This document shows, one piece after another, positions 1 to 6,526 of a DNA stretch of 14,896 nt. Below the pieces are notes generated by a model. It made no database searches. It saw nothing but the letters and a program-made list of their open reading frames with translations, and had not been told where the DNA came from. Source of the stretch: CAZTDP01 sp964612565 (GTDB lineage Bacteria > Patescibacteriota > WWE3 > UBA101185 > UBA10185). The stretch spans positions 1 through 14,896 of the forward strand of contig CAZTDP010000013.1 in assembly GCA_964612565.1 (NCBI GenBank). The letters are read 5' to 3'. Position numbers and translations under genes: made by a program. Position 1 is the stretch's first letter. Every line of letters starts with the position of its first letter.

Positions 1-55
1 GAAAGGCGTAGCCTTTACTTCCGAACGAAGCGAGGAAGAAAGGCGTAGCCTTTAC
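1..55. repeat. Duplicated intergenic hairpin sequence
   Basis: The 18-mer gaaaggcgtagcctttac occurs twice, at 1-18 and 38-55. Each copy holds a perfect inverted repeat (AAAGGC, GTA loop, GCCTTT). Between the copies, CTTCC at 18-22 can pair with GGAAG at 34-38, so the block has nested symmetry. The inner segment tccgaacgaag (20-30) recurs as its reverse complement at 6473-6483, next to the rplL terminator. This looks like a dispersed intergenic element or the tail of an upstream terminator region. The left part is cut by the window edge, and there is no T-run to make it a plain intrinsic terminator. Its function is unknown. Confidence 0.55.
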
Positions 56-66
56 AACCAAGCTTC

Positions 67-72
67 TATAAT
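67..72 (+). promoter_or_regulatory. Candidate -10 box (TATAAT)
   Basis: A perfect TATAAT lies at 67-72, 14 bases before the GTG start at 87. No good -35 hexamer is present at the usual distance. If it is used, the transcript would begin near 79-80 and have almost no 5' leader, which fits the lack of a Shine-Dalgarno sequence before this gene. The call rests on one hexamer in AT-rich DNA. Confidence 0.35.
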
Positions 73-86
73 AGATAATACCCAAT

Positions 87-1319
87 GTGAAGATAGCGTT
101 TCTGTTACACCTATATCAGCCCGCGACACAGGAAGAGTCGCTGTTTAGACGCGTTTTTACGCAAAGCTATCAGCCTTTAATTAAACTCATAAAAAATAAA
201 AAAAATGTCGGATTTACCCTAAATGTTCCATTAAGTCTTTTGGAACAGATGGATAGGTATGGCTATAAAGATTGGATTGCCGATGTTAAGGATCTTTATC
301 ACTCTGAGCGTGTGGAATTGGTTGGAAGTGCCGCGTACCACCCCTTACTTACAAAAATTTCTGAAAATTCAGCGGAGCAGCAAATAATATTAAACGAGTA
401 CTCTCTCGGTTATTATTTTGGCAGTCATCAAGGTTTTGAAGGTGAACCTTCCCTTATGCTTAAGAACGTAAATGGCTTTTTTGCCCCTGAGTGCGCTGTT
501 AACGAATCTGTGGCAAATCTTGTTGGGCAGCTTGGGTATAGTTGGATGCTTGTAGATGAGCCTGCCCTGGGCGAAGGTGTGACTCCGGAAACTTACTATC
601 GTGCAGGTTCCGGAAGCTTGAAGTTTGTGCCTAGAAACACAGCTATCAGCAATTTACTTTCGTTTAAAAGAGATACGGGTGTTTCGGACGTTGTTTCGGC
701 GTTAAAAAGATACGGCTCTGACGTTGTAGTTGCTTTGGACGGCGAAATGTTTGGGCATCATTTTTCGGAAGGAATGCTTCTTCTAGAAGAACTTATGTCG
801 GCATTTAATCGCGAGGACATAAAACTTGTCACAGTTAGTGAGTTATTGAATACCTTTGACGAGAAAAAGATACCCGGATTAAAAGAATCAACTTGGGGAG
901 CAGATGAAAACGATACCAAAAATGGAAACATTTATCCGTTTTGGTTTTGTAAAGGCAACAAATCTCAGGAGTTACTTTACAAGTTAGATCAAAAAATCGC
1001 TGAAGCTTTTTCAAGAAATTTTCGGCTTTTAGATATTCAGGATTACGATACAGTTCCATTTTGGATTACATCCGGTACAAATGACGTATTAAATTCATAC
1101 TTGTCAGCACTCCTTCCGTTTTTAAAATCGCAACAAAGCGATAAATATTGGTGGGCATCAAACAAACTGACTTTTTTAGGTTCAGTTTTGTCACATAAAG
1201 GGATGATTTTAGCGTCATTAGCGTTTGTCGAAGAGTTTTCCATGCTGCTTAGGGATTTAGATTCAGCAGCCGCGGACGAGATAGATTTGCTAGTTACTAA
1301 GATTAAAGACAATTTATGA
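87..1319 (+). CDS. GH57 family glycoside hydrolase (short form)
   Basis: This is a 410-residue protein of glycoside hydrolase family 57, whose members hydrolyse, branch or transfer alpha-1,4-glucans with retention. The family's conserved regions are visible in order: HLYQP (residues 8-12), VGSAAYHP (79-86), GFFAPECAVN with the likely nucleophile E135 (130-139), LDGEMFGHH with the likely acid/base D218 (217-225), and KYWWASNK (353-360). The usual HxHQP signature has Tyr in place of the second His, as in the next gene. At 410 residues it is near the catalytic-core size and lacks the long C-terminal region of many GH57 enzymes. The start is GTG at 87, because the overlapping ATG at 85 is out of frame; no Shine-Dalgarno is visible. 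The stop overlaps the next gene's ATG by four bases (ATGA), implying translational coupling. No signal peptide is seen, so it is probably cytoplasmic. Substrate and reaction (amylase, branching or 4-alpha-glucanotransferase) cannot be settled from sequence. Confidence 0.88.
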   Translation: MKIAFLLHLYQPATQEESLFRRVFTQSYQPLIKLIKNKKNVGFTLNVPLSLLEQMDRYGYKDWIADVKDLYHSERVELVGSAAYHPLLTKISENSAEQQIILNEYSLGYYFGSHQGFEGEPSLMLKNVNGFFAPECAVNESVANLVGQLGYSWMLVDEPALGEGVTPETYYRAGSGSLKFVPRNTAISNLLSFKRDTGVSDVVSALKRYGSDVVVALDGEMFGHHFSEGMLLLEELMSAFNREDIKLVTVSELLNTFDEKKIPGLKESTWGADENDTKNGNIYPFWFCKGNKSQELLYKLDQKIAEAFSRNFRLLDIQDYDTVPFWITSGTNDVLNSYLSALLPFLKSQQSDKYWWASNKLTFLGSVLSHKGMILASLAFVEEFSMLLRDLDSAAADEIDLLVTKIKDNL

Positions 1320-2812
1320 AATGGCTTAATTTTTTACACTTTTACCAGCCGATAGATCAGCAGCCGGATATACTGGAGGCCGTTGTAAATCAGAGCTACC
1401 TTCCTGTTTTTAAGTATATAAGTGAGAGCAAAAGGGGCAGTTTGTCAGTAAACATTTCAGGAGCCTTGCTTGAGCTACTCGATAAGTGTGGACATAAAGA
1501 CTTGCTTACATTGATGCAAAAATGTGTAAAACAAGGAAAAATAGAATTAACGGGTTCTTGCATGTATCATTCGTTCATTCCTTTACTTCCCGAAAATGAA
1601 ATAGTGAGACAAATTAGGTTAAATGAGAGTGCAGTTAAAAAGTATTTTGATGGCTACAGACCTGCCGGGTTTTTTCCTCCTGAAATGGGATATTCGCCAA
1701 ATTTGCCTGGCATACTGGCTGAGCTTGGGTACAAGTGGCTAGTGATTGACGAGATAGCCTACAACAAGGGACTTACATATCCAAAATATGACAAGTTGTA
1801 TAAAATCCCTGGGTCGGATCTGAGAGTTTTCTTTAGAAATAGGCGTTTAAGTAATTTGGTTATGAGTGCTGTTGCCAGAGATATCGATACTATTGTTTCC
1901 TCGCTTGGGGATGCTGCTGAAAAACCCTATATTGTCACCGGCATGGATGGCGAAACTTTCGGGCACCATAGACCAGGACTCGAAAGTTTGGTAAAAGACT
2001 TAGTGAGTTACGACAAGGAATTTCAAACAACGTCAATTTCTGACTTTTTGTTTAAGGAAAATTCGACTCTAGGCACCGAAGAGGTCGAGCCTTTTGCCAG
2101 CACGTGGGCAAGCAGCTTTAAAGACATTGAAGAAAACATTCAATTTTTGTCATGGTTTGACCCTAGTAATGAGATTCATAAATATCAGTGGGAGTTTTTT
2201 AAATTGTGCCTTGCTGTTTTTAACCGTATTCCTGAATCTGACTTAAACTACGAACAAACCCGACATTCTATGGATATAGCCGTTGCCAGCGATCATTTTT
2301 GGTGGGCATCGGCTAAGCCGTGGTGGAGTGTTGAGATGATAGAGCAGGGTGCCTACAGAATGCTTAGTTTTATTCAGTCTGCGACCATTTCAACGGAAGA
2401 AGAACTCTCCAGGGCCCGCGAGCTTTATCAAAAAATAGTATCTACTGCATTTGAGTGGCAAAGAAACGGCAAAGTCCGCGCTATGTCCAGGGAGCAAAGC
2501 GAGTCGGTTCGTATTCCATTTAAGGAACGTACGTTTGAGCGGGGTGGGCACCAAAGAGGTGTCTGGGAAGCCTTTATGCACCTATTACGCGAACAGGAGC
2601 GCGTCGCATCTAAAGCAGGAGAGTACGAAAAAGCGATTCTTTGGAGAGACGCAATCTTTAAGCTTGAAAACAAACTCGATATATACGACACATTAAACGC
2701 AATCGACCTTTTGAGAATTGAGATCGGCAATGATATTGTAGAAAAGACAATTGACAAATATACCGCCAAGTACCGAGAGATTAGAGGTGGCCAGCCGGAA
2801 CAGCGAGGCTGA
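1316..2812 (+). CDS. GH57 family glycoside hydrolase (long form, UVR-like tail)
   Basis: This 498-residue GH57 protein is paralogous to the gene before it: the starts MKWLNFLHFYQP and MKIAFLLHLYQP align directly. Conserved regions are HFYQP (8-12), TGSCMYHS (79-86), GFFPPEMGYSP with probable nucleophile E123 (118-128), GMDGETFGHH with probable acid/base D211 (209-218), and HFWWASAKPWW (327-337). From memory, the Thermococcus litoralis 4-alpha-glucanotransferase uses Glu123 and Asp214, so the spacing is close to a characterised enzyme. The C-terminal 130 or so residues are mostly helical and charged. Residues 424-452 (REQERVASKAGEYEKAILWR and following) resemble the UVR helical hairpin of UvrB/UvrC. 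The gene starts inside the stop of its neighbour (ATGA) and precedes glgA by 47 bases. It probably acts on an intracellular glycogen-like glucan as an amylase, branching enzyme or glucanotransferase; which one is not decidable here. Confidence 0.9.
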   Translation: MKWLNFLHFYQPIDQQPDILEAVVNQSYLPVFKYISESKRGSLSVNISGALLELLDKCGHKDLLTLMQKCVKQGKIELTGSCMYHSFIPLLPENEIVRQIRLNESAVKKYFDGYRPAGFFPPEMGYSPNLPGILAELGYKWLVIDEIAYNKGLTYPKYDKLYKIPGSDLRVFFRNRRLSNLVMSAVARDIDTIVSSLGDAAEKPYIVTGMDGETFGHHRPGLESLVKDLVSYDKEFQTTSISDFLFKENSTLGTEEVEPFASTWASSFKDIEENIQFLSWFDPSNEIHKYQWEFFKLCLAVFNRIPESDLNYEQTRHSMDIAVASDHFWWASAKPWWSVEMIEQGAYRMLSFIQSATISTEEELSRARELYQKIVSTAFEWQRNGKVRAMSREQSESVRIPFKERTFERGGHQRGVWEAFMHLLREQERVASKAGEYEKAILWRDAIFKLENKLDIYDTLNAIDLLRIEIGNDIVEKTIDKYTAKYREIRGGQPEQRG

Positions 2813-2824
2813 GAGATTTTTAAC

Positions 2825-2852
2825 CTTTACTAAACTTACCGTATTGTTATCA
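2825..2852 (+). promoter_or_regulatory. Candidate promoter before glgA
   Basis: TTTACT (2825-2830), a 16-base spacer and TATCAT (2847-2852) make a weak sigma-70-like pair in the 47-base gap before glgA. The -10 box ends 7 bases before the ATG at 2860, so a transcript from here would be leaderless or nearly so, in keeping with the absence of a Shine-Dalgarno sequence. The region is AT-rich, so chance matches are likely, and read-through from the GH57 genes would also serve. Confidence 0.25.
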
Positions 2853-2859
2853 TTTTGAT

Positions 2860-4248
2860 ATGAAAATACTTCTTGTTGCCTCCGAAGTTGCGCCTGTAAT
2901 AAAGATAGGCGGTTTGGGAGATGTAGTAGGCTCCCTTCCAAAAGCTTTGGCTAAAATCGGTGTAAACGCCGATGTTATTGTTCCGTTTTTTCCTACTGCA
3001 GTTGTAACAGGTTTAAGCGTATACAAGTGTTACGACTTGTCGGTGCCGTTTAGCGGCCAAGACCACAACGTTGAAGTTTATAAAACACAGTTAGAATCGG
3101 GTACTGACATATTTCTTCTTAAAAATTCATATTATTTTGCTTCTGGGGGTAAGAACTTTTTTGCCCAAAATTATACTGAAACTGAGATGTTTACCTTTTT
3201 TGACGCGTGTGTTGTTCAGTTTGTTAAAAGTGCGTTAAACACATACAACATTATTCATTGTAACGATTGGCATACAGGACTAATAACACATTTGCTTGAA
3301 GACGAGCTTGGCAGAGAAAGACCTAAAACACTTTTTACAATCCATAACATAATCTATCAGGGTGTGGGAACCCCCGAATTGCTAAAGCATTTTGGCTATG
3401 TTCCCGGAAGCCACCAATTGATTGACTGGGATGTAGCTGACGGCGATATTAACATGCTTCAGCAGGGTATTACATCGAGTGACTTTGTAAACACCGTTTC
3501 CCCCACATACGCAACCGAAATTTTGACAAAAGAATTTGGGGGCGGTTTTGAAGACATACTACAGTCCAGGAAAGATAGACTGTCGGGTATTTTAAATGGG
3601 ATAGATTTTACTTCATTTCCGTCTGATATCACAACTTTGAATTACAAGACTGTAAAGAGTGAAAAAAAGAGACAATTGATGTCTAAGTTAGGTATGAGCG
3701 CCAGCGATCTGCCCATCTTCTCGTTTGTTGGGAGAATAGACGCATTTCAGAAAGGTTTAAGCCTCTTAGCAGAGGCGTTACCGGAATTGCTAAAAAATTA
3801 TGGCTCATTTGTGTTATTGGGTTCGGGTGATAAAAAGTGGGAAGCTCGCCTTGTAGAAATAGGTGAAAAATTTGGTAAGAAAACATCTATTAACATTAAA
3901 TTTGACGCCGATCTTGCGAACCTAATTTACGCCGGAAGCGATTTCTTACTTGTTCCGTCAAAGTACGAGCCGTGTGGTCTTATCCAGATGATTGCGATGC
4001 ATTACGGTACTTTGCCAATCGTTCATGGCGTTGGCGGACTAAAAGATACAGTTTCTAACGGCGACAACGGGTTTGTCTTTAATGATTTTACTACAGACGC
4101 ACTGCTTGGTTCCGTAAAAGAGGCAGTTAACGTATATAACACGCCTCAAATGGATAAAATGATTGAAAACTCATTGAAAAAGGATTTTAGTTGGGATAAA
4201 AGTGCGCTAGAATATAAGAAGCTGTACGAGAGAATATTAAGCAGCTAG
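2860..4248 (+). CDS. glgA: Glycogen synthase (GT5 family)
   Basis: GlgA transfers glucose from ADP-glucose (or UDP-glucose) to the non-reducing end of an alpha-1,4-glucan. The 462 residues match the family's usual length (about 477 in E. coli). Diagnostic motifs are present: KIGGLGDVVGSLPKAL (15-30) with the K-x-G-G-L donor site and K15, HCNDWHTG (133-140), TIHNIIYQG (160-168), TVSPTYA (212-218), GILNGID (243-249), GRIDAFQKG (291-299), and PSKYEPCGLIQMIAM (366-380), where E370 matches the conserved glutamate of the GT5 EPCGL motif. Both GT-B Rossmann halves are intact. The ATG at 2860 gives the standard MKILLVASEVAPV start, so the start is secure although no Shine-Dalgarno is seen. It lies after two GH57 genes and 14 bases before a GalT-like gene, supporting a glycogen synthesis and remodelling unit. 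Whether it prefers ADP- or UDP-glucose is not visible, and no glgC is in the window. Confidence 0.95.
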   Translation: MKILLVASEVAPVIKIGGLGDVVGSLPKALAKIGVNADVIVPFFPTAVVTGLSVYKCYDLSVPFSGQDHNVEVYKTQLESGTDIFLLKNSYYFASGGKNFFAQNYTETEMFTFFDACVVQFVKSALNTYNIIHCNDWHTGLITHLLEDELGRERPKTLFTIHNIIYQGVGTPELLKHFGYVPGSHQLIDWDVADGDINMLQQGITSSDFVNTVSPTYATEILTKEFGGGFEDILQSRKDRLSGILNGIDFTSFPSDITTLNYKTVKSEKKRQLMSKLGMSASDLPIFSFVGRIDAFQKGLSLLAEALPELLKNYGSFVLLGSGDKKWEARLVEIGEKFGKKTSINIKFDADLANLIYAGSDFLLVPSKYEPCGLIQMIAMHYGTLPIVHGVGGLKDTVSNGDNGFVFNDFTTDALLGSVKEAVNVYNTPQMDKMIENSLKKDFSWDKSALEYKKLYERILSS

Positions 4249-4262
4249 AAACAAATCTGCCC

Positions 4263-5219
4263 ATGAGCCTATTTATTTTTGACGAATTAACTGACGTACC
4301 TACAATTTTAGCTACAAACAGAGCTAAACGAACTGACCAAACGGGTGCTGTTGGAAAAACTTCCACGTTAGATAAAACAGAAAAGTCCGTAAAAGACACT
4401 CACGCCTGCTTTTTTTGTAAAGGCAGCGAAAGTCTTACTCCGGAAGCCGTTTATAAAGATTCCGACGAGTGGAATGTCAGAGTTTTTCATAATAAATATC
4501 CAATTGTTGACGATCACGAAATAATAGTCCATAGCCCAAATCACGACGCCGACATTTCAGAACTTCCGCATGAACAAAATGTCAGGATCATAAGAGCCTA
4601 TCTTCATCGAACCAATTACTATACTTCTCGGGGCAAAGAAGTGTTAATTTTTAACAACCGCGGAGGCAAAGCCGGAGCCTCGATACTACATCCCCATTCA
4701 CAAATTGTTGCCCTCCCTGGTTTTCCCGGAATTATAGAGCTTGAAAAAAACAAGGCGTTACGCTATATGAACGAGCACAATAACTGCTATTGGTGCGATG
4801 TTATAAAAGGAGAGCATTTAGATGGGAATTTAGTCTACGAATCAAAACATTTTGTTTTATTAGTCCCCTCGGCCAGCCGCTGGAGCTACGAAATGATTTT
4901 AATTCCTAAGTCGCATCGACCGAATTTTGAATATATCGACGAGGTTGAAATTAACGATTTTGCACGAATGATGAAAGCGGCCCTTTACGCTTACGATGTG
5001 CTTTTTAGTCGACCTGATCGTAATTTTTGGATTCACACGCAGCGATTTGAGCCGTATCATTGGCACGTTGGTTTTATATCACATATTAAGACACTTGGCG
5101 GACTTGAGCTTGGAGCAGGAATCTGGGTAAGCGATAAGGCAACACCCGAGGATGCCGCAGCTCAGCTGAGGGAAAAGGTTAAGGAATCCTACGAGTCTGC
5201 AACGGTAAGTTTGGCATAG
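4263..5219 (+). CDS. galT: Galactose-1-phosphate uridylyltransferase-like protein (HIT superfamily)
   Basis: This 318-residue GalT family protein belongs to enzymes that move a nucleoside monophosphate between sugar 1-phosphates through a covalent His-NMP intermediate. The active-site motif HPHSQ is at 143-147; the second His (H145) is the expected nucleophile. It sits in NNRGGKAGASILHPHSQIVA (131-150). Zinc-type ligands are visible as C49/C52 (ACFFC) and a second pair C175/C178 (CYWC). The C-terminal HIT-like half carries FEPYHWHVGF (262-271). The first 45 or so residues are poorly conserved in kind, but the ATG at 4263 is only 14 bases after glgA, so the start is plausible. The HxHSQ...ALP form differs from the HPHGQ of E. 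coli GalT; from memory it resembles a GalT subgroup that includes plant ADP-glucose phosphorylase. Beside glgA, a role in making or breaking ADP/UDP-glucose is therefore possible. The family is secure; the exact sugar and nucleotide are not. Confidence 0.85.
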   Translation: MSLFIFDELTDVPTILATNRAKRTDQTGAVGKTSTLDKTEKSVKDTHACFFCKGSESLTPEAVYKDSDEWNVRVFHNKYPIVDDHEIIVHSPNHDADISELPHEQNVRIIRAYLHRTNYYTSRGKEVLIFNNRGGKAGASILHPHSQIVALPGFPGIIELEKNKALRYMNEHNNCYWCDVIKGEHLDGNLVYESKHFVLLVPSASRWSYEMILIPKSHRPNFEYIDEVEINDFARMMKAALYAYDVLFSRPDRNFWIHTQRFEPYHWHVGFISHIKTLGGLELGAGIWVSDKATPEDAAAQLREKVKESYESATVSLA

Positions 5220-5247
5220 GCTTGCACTTGTGGGTCCGACCCGACAG

Positions 5248-5275
5248 TTGACACCCCACATAAATACGGTAAACT
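5248..5275 (+). promoter_or_regulatory. Probable rplJL promoter
   Basis: A consensus -35 TTGACA (5248-5253) is followed after 16 bases by TAAACT (5270-5275), which matches four of six bases of TATAAT. A start site near 5282 would place the L10-leader motif right at the 5' end of the transcript, where it is expected. This is the best promoter in the window and separates the rplJL unit from the glycan genes. Confidence 0.6.
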
Positions 5276-5288
5276 AATGCTTGTTCGT

Positions 5289-5350
5289 AACCAAAGACAG
5301 CAAGGGTTTTACCGCTTTTAGCGCGCAAAACATAAAAATCTTGCCGAGGT
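5289..5350 (+). ncRNA. Ribosomal protein L10 leader RNA
   Basis: The hallmarks of the L10-leader family are visible upstream of rplJ: CCAAAGACAGCAAGG (5291-5305) and CTTGCCGAGG (5340-5349), matching the family's conserved CAAAGACAGCAGG...CCTGCCGAGG pattern with a compensated base pair in the stem (GCAAG 5300-5304 with CTTGC 5340-5344). Inside are GTTTT (5306-5310) pairing with AAAAC (5327-5331) and CGC (5313-5315) pairing with GCG (5321-5323). The known role is to bind the L10(L12)4 complex and lower expression of rplJL when those proteins are in excess. Its place before an attenuator terminator supports the same use here. Confidence 0.85.
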
Positions 5351-5381
5351 AAACCGTTGTAATTCTGTTACTTAAAGGTTA

Positions 5382-5411
5382 AACTCACCGTCTTTGGTGG
5401 GTTATTTTTTT
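5382..5411 (+). terminator. Attenuator terminator in the rplJL leader
   Basis: AACTCACC (5382-5389) pairs with GGTGGGTT (5396-5403) over 8 bp with one G-U pair, loop GTCTTT, followed by ATTTTTTT (5404-5411). It lies 44 bases before the rplJ start, so it acts inside the leader, not at a gene end. Its loop and 3' arm (5390-5398, GTCTTTGGT) are exactly complementary to ACCAAAGAC at 5290-5298, giving an alternative antiterminator fold. Confidence 0.8.
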
Positions 5412-5434
5412 ACCGGACTAGAGTCCGCCAACCC

Positions 5435-5442
5435 AGGAGGTG
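5435..5442 (+). promoter_or_regulatory. Strong Shine-Dalgarno of rplJ
   Basis: AGGAGGTG at 5435-5442 is a near-perfect anti-SD match, 12 bases before the ATG at 5455. No other gene here has a comparable site at a usual spacing. A small hairpin CGGAC/GTCCG (5414-5427) lies between the attenuator and this site. Confidence 0.75.
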
Positions 5443-5454
5443 TAGGTAATAAAC

Positions 5455-5976
5455 ATGGCACAAGAAAAAAACAAAGAGTTAGTTAAAAATTTAAGAGAAA
5501 AAGTAGCTAAGGCCAAGTCTATCACTTTTGCCGACTACCGAGGTCTTTCAGCCGAAGCGGCAAACGATCTTAGAGCCAAGTTAAAGGAACAAGACAGCGA
5601 AATAGTAATTGCTAAAAATACTCTCTTAAAAGTAGCACTTAAAGAAGAAAAGGTAGAAACTAAGGGCGTAGAAAACGACCTACAAGGTCCTACGATGGCA
5701 ATTTTCTCCTTTAAAGATCCTGTTTTGCCAATCAAAGCAATATTTGAGTTTGCAAAAAAACTTGAATTGCCAAAAATAAAATCCGCTTTAATTGAGGGTG
5801 AATACGCTGATTCTTCGAGAGTAGAAGCAATTAGGGATATTCCTTCAAGAGAGCAGCTTTTATCGAAGCTTGTTGGTAGCTTAAAAGCTCCTTTAAGCGG
5901 ATTGGTCGGCGTTGCCGGAGGTGTACAAAGGAAATTTGTATACGCGATAGACGCAATAGCAAAAAAGAAAGCTTGA
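5455..5976 (+). CDS. rplJ: 50S ribosomal protein L10
   Basis: L10 anchors the L7/L12 dimers to 23S rRNA at the base of the ribosomal stalk and recruits translation factors through them. The 173 residues are the normal length for bacterial L10. Typical features are the N-terminal helix with ITFADYRGLSAEAANDLRAK (23-42), the IAKNTLLKVAL segment (52-62), and the C-terminal helical region including SREQLLSKLVGSLKAPLSGL (130-149), which leads to the L12-binding helix. The start is fixed by a strong Shine-Dalgarno. It is the first gene after an L10 leader and attenuator, so feedback control by its own product with L12 is expected. rplL follows after 64 bases. The usual upstream rplK-rplA pair is not here; the gene upstream is galT. 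Confidence 0.97.
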   Translation: MAQEKNKELVKNLREKVAKAKSITFADYRGLSAEAANDLRAKLKEQDSEIVIAKNTLLKVALKEEKVETKGVENDLQGPTMAIFSFKDPVLPIKAIFEFAKKLELPKIKSALIEGEYADSSRVEAIRDIPSREQLLSKLVGSLKAPLSGLVGVAGGVQRKFVYAIDAIAKKKA

Positions 5977-5987
5977 AGATATTAATT

Positions 5988-6014
5988 TAAACCTCTGAAA
6001 GGGGGTGCAGTTTA
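5988..6014 (+). promoter_or_regulatory. rplJ-rplL intergenic hairpin with GAAA loop and G-run
   Basis: In the 64-base gap, ACCTCT (5991-5996) can pair with GGGGGT (6001-6006) across a GAAA tetraloop (GNRA type, with two G-U pairs), and flanking TAAA and TTTA may extend it. The purine run GAAAGGGGGTG looks like a Shine-Dalgarno but is more than 30 bases before the rplL ATG, and the in-frame GTG at 6005 meets a TAA after nine codons. It may set the rplL to rplJ expression ratio; that is speculative. Confidence 0.3.
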
Positions 6015-6040
6015 GTAATTTTACAAAGTACTAAAAATAT

Positions 6041-6457
6041 ATGGCAGATAAAGAAATAAAATTAAGCGATAATGCACAAAAAGTTATGGATATGGTCGAA
6101 AAAATGACCGTTCTTGAACTTAACGATTTAGTTAAAGCTTTAGAAGAGAAGTTTGGTGTAACAGCAGCTGCACCTGTAATGATGGGCGGAATGATGCCTA
6201 TGGCAGGTAATGGGGCCGACGCAGCCGAAGCAGTTGAGGAAAAGACAGAGTTTGATGTTGTCTTGCTTGAAGCAGGAGCAAACAAAATCGGAGCAATTAA
6301 GGTTGTAAGAGAAATCAATCCTACATTAGGTTTGGTCGAAGCTAAAACCTTAGTCGAGTCAGCACCTAAAGCAGTTTTAGAAGGCGCTAAAAAAGAAGAC
6401 GCTGAAAAAGCAAAAAAGAAGCTTGAAGAAGCCGGCGCAAAAGTCGAGCTTAAATAA
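6041..6457 (+). CDS. rplL: 50S ribosomal protein L7/L12
   Basis: L7/L12 forms the mobile stalk dimers that contact EF-Tu, EF-G, IF2 and release factors. The N-terminal dimerisation helices (LSDNAQKVMDMVEKMTVLEL, 8-27, then NDLVKALEEKFGV) are followed by a hinge with a Met/Gly-rich stretch (VMMGGMMPMAGNG, about 46-58). The C-terminal factor-binding domain EKTEFDVVLLEAGANKIGAI runs from about residue 67, with IKVVREINPTLGLVEAKTLV and a lysine-rich end. At 138 residues it is longer than the E. coli protein (about 120), the excess lying in the hinge. The ATG at 6041 gives the standard start, but a usable Shine-Dalgarno is not at normal distance. It is the second gene of the rplJL unit and is followed directly by an intrinsic terminator; rpoB does not follow. 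Confidence 0.97.
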   Translation: MADKEIKLSDNAQKVMDMVEKMTVLELNDLVKALEEKFGVTAAAPVMMGGMMPMAGNGADAAEAVEEKTEFDVVLLEAGANKIGAIKVVREINPTLGLVEAKTLVESAPKAVLEGAKKEDAEKAKKKLEEAGAKVELK

Positions 6458-6482
6458 GCCGATAGATTGAGTCTTCGTTCGG

Positions 6483-6518
6483 ATCGGACCCGCTTGCGGG
6501 TCCGATTTGTTTTTTTTT
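6483..6518 (+). terminator. Intrinsic terminator of the rplJL operon
   Basis: ATCGGACCCG (6483-6492), loop CTTG, and CGGGTCCGAT (6497-6506) form a perfect 10-bp GC-rich hairpin, followed by TTGTTTTTTTT (6507-6518 region). It begins 26 bases after the rplL stop. Only the + strand side has the T-run; on the opposite strand the hairpin is not followed by T residues, so the convergent giant gene, which stops at 6527, probably does not use it as a classic terminator. Confidence 0.93.
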
Positions 6519-6526
6519 ATGATCTA

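Noticed and set aside
5229..5260. Terminator for galT formed by TGTGGG and CCCACA
   Set aside because: The inverted repeat exists but the loop is about 20 bases, no T-run follows, and it overlaps the -35 box of the rplJL promoter.
6005..6034. Small open frame or alternative upstream start for rplL from the GTG at 6005
   Set aside because: It is in frame with rplL but meets TAA after nine codons, so it cannot extend the protein; the ATG at 6041 gives the family's standard N-terminus.
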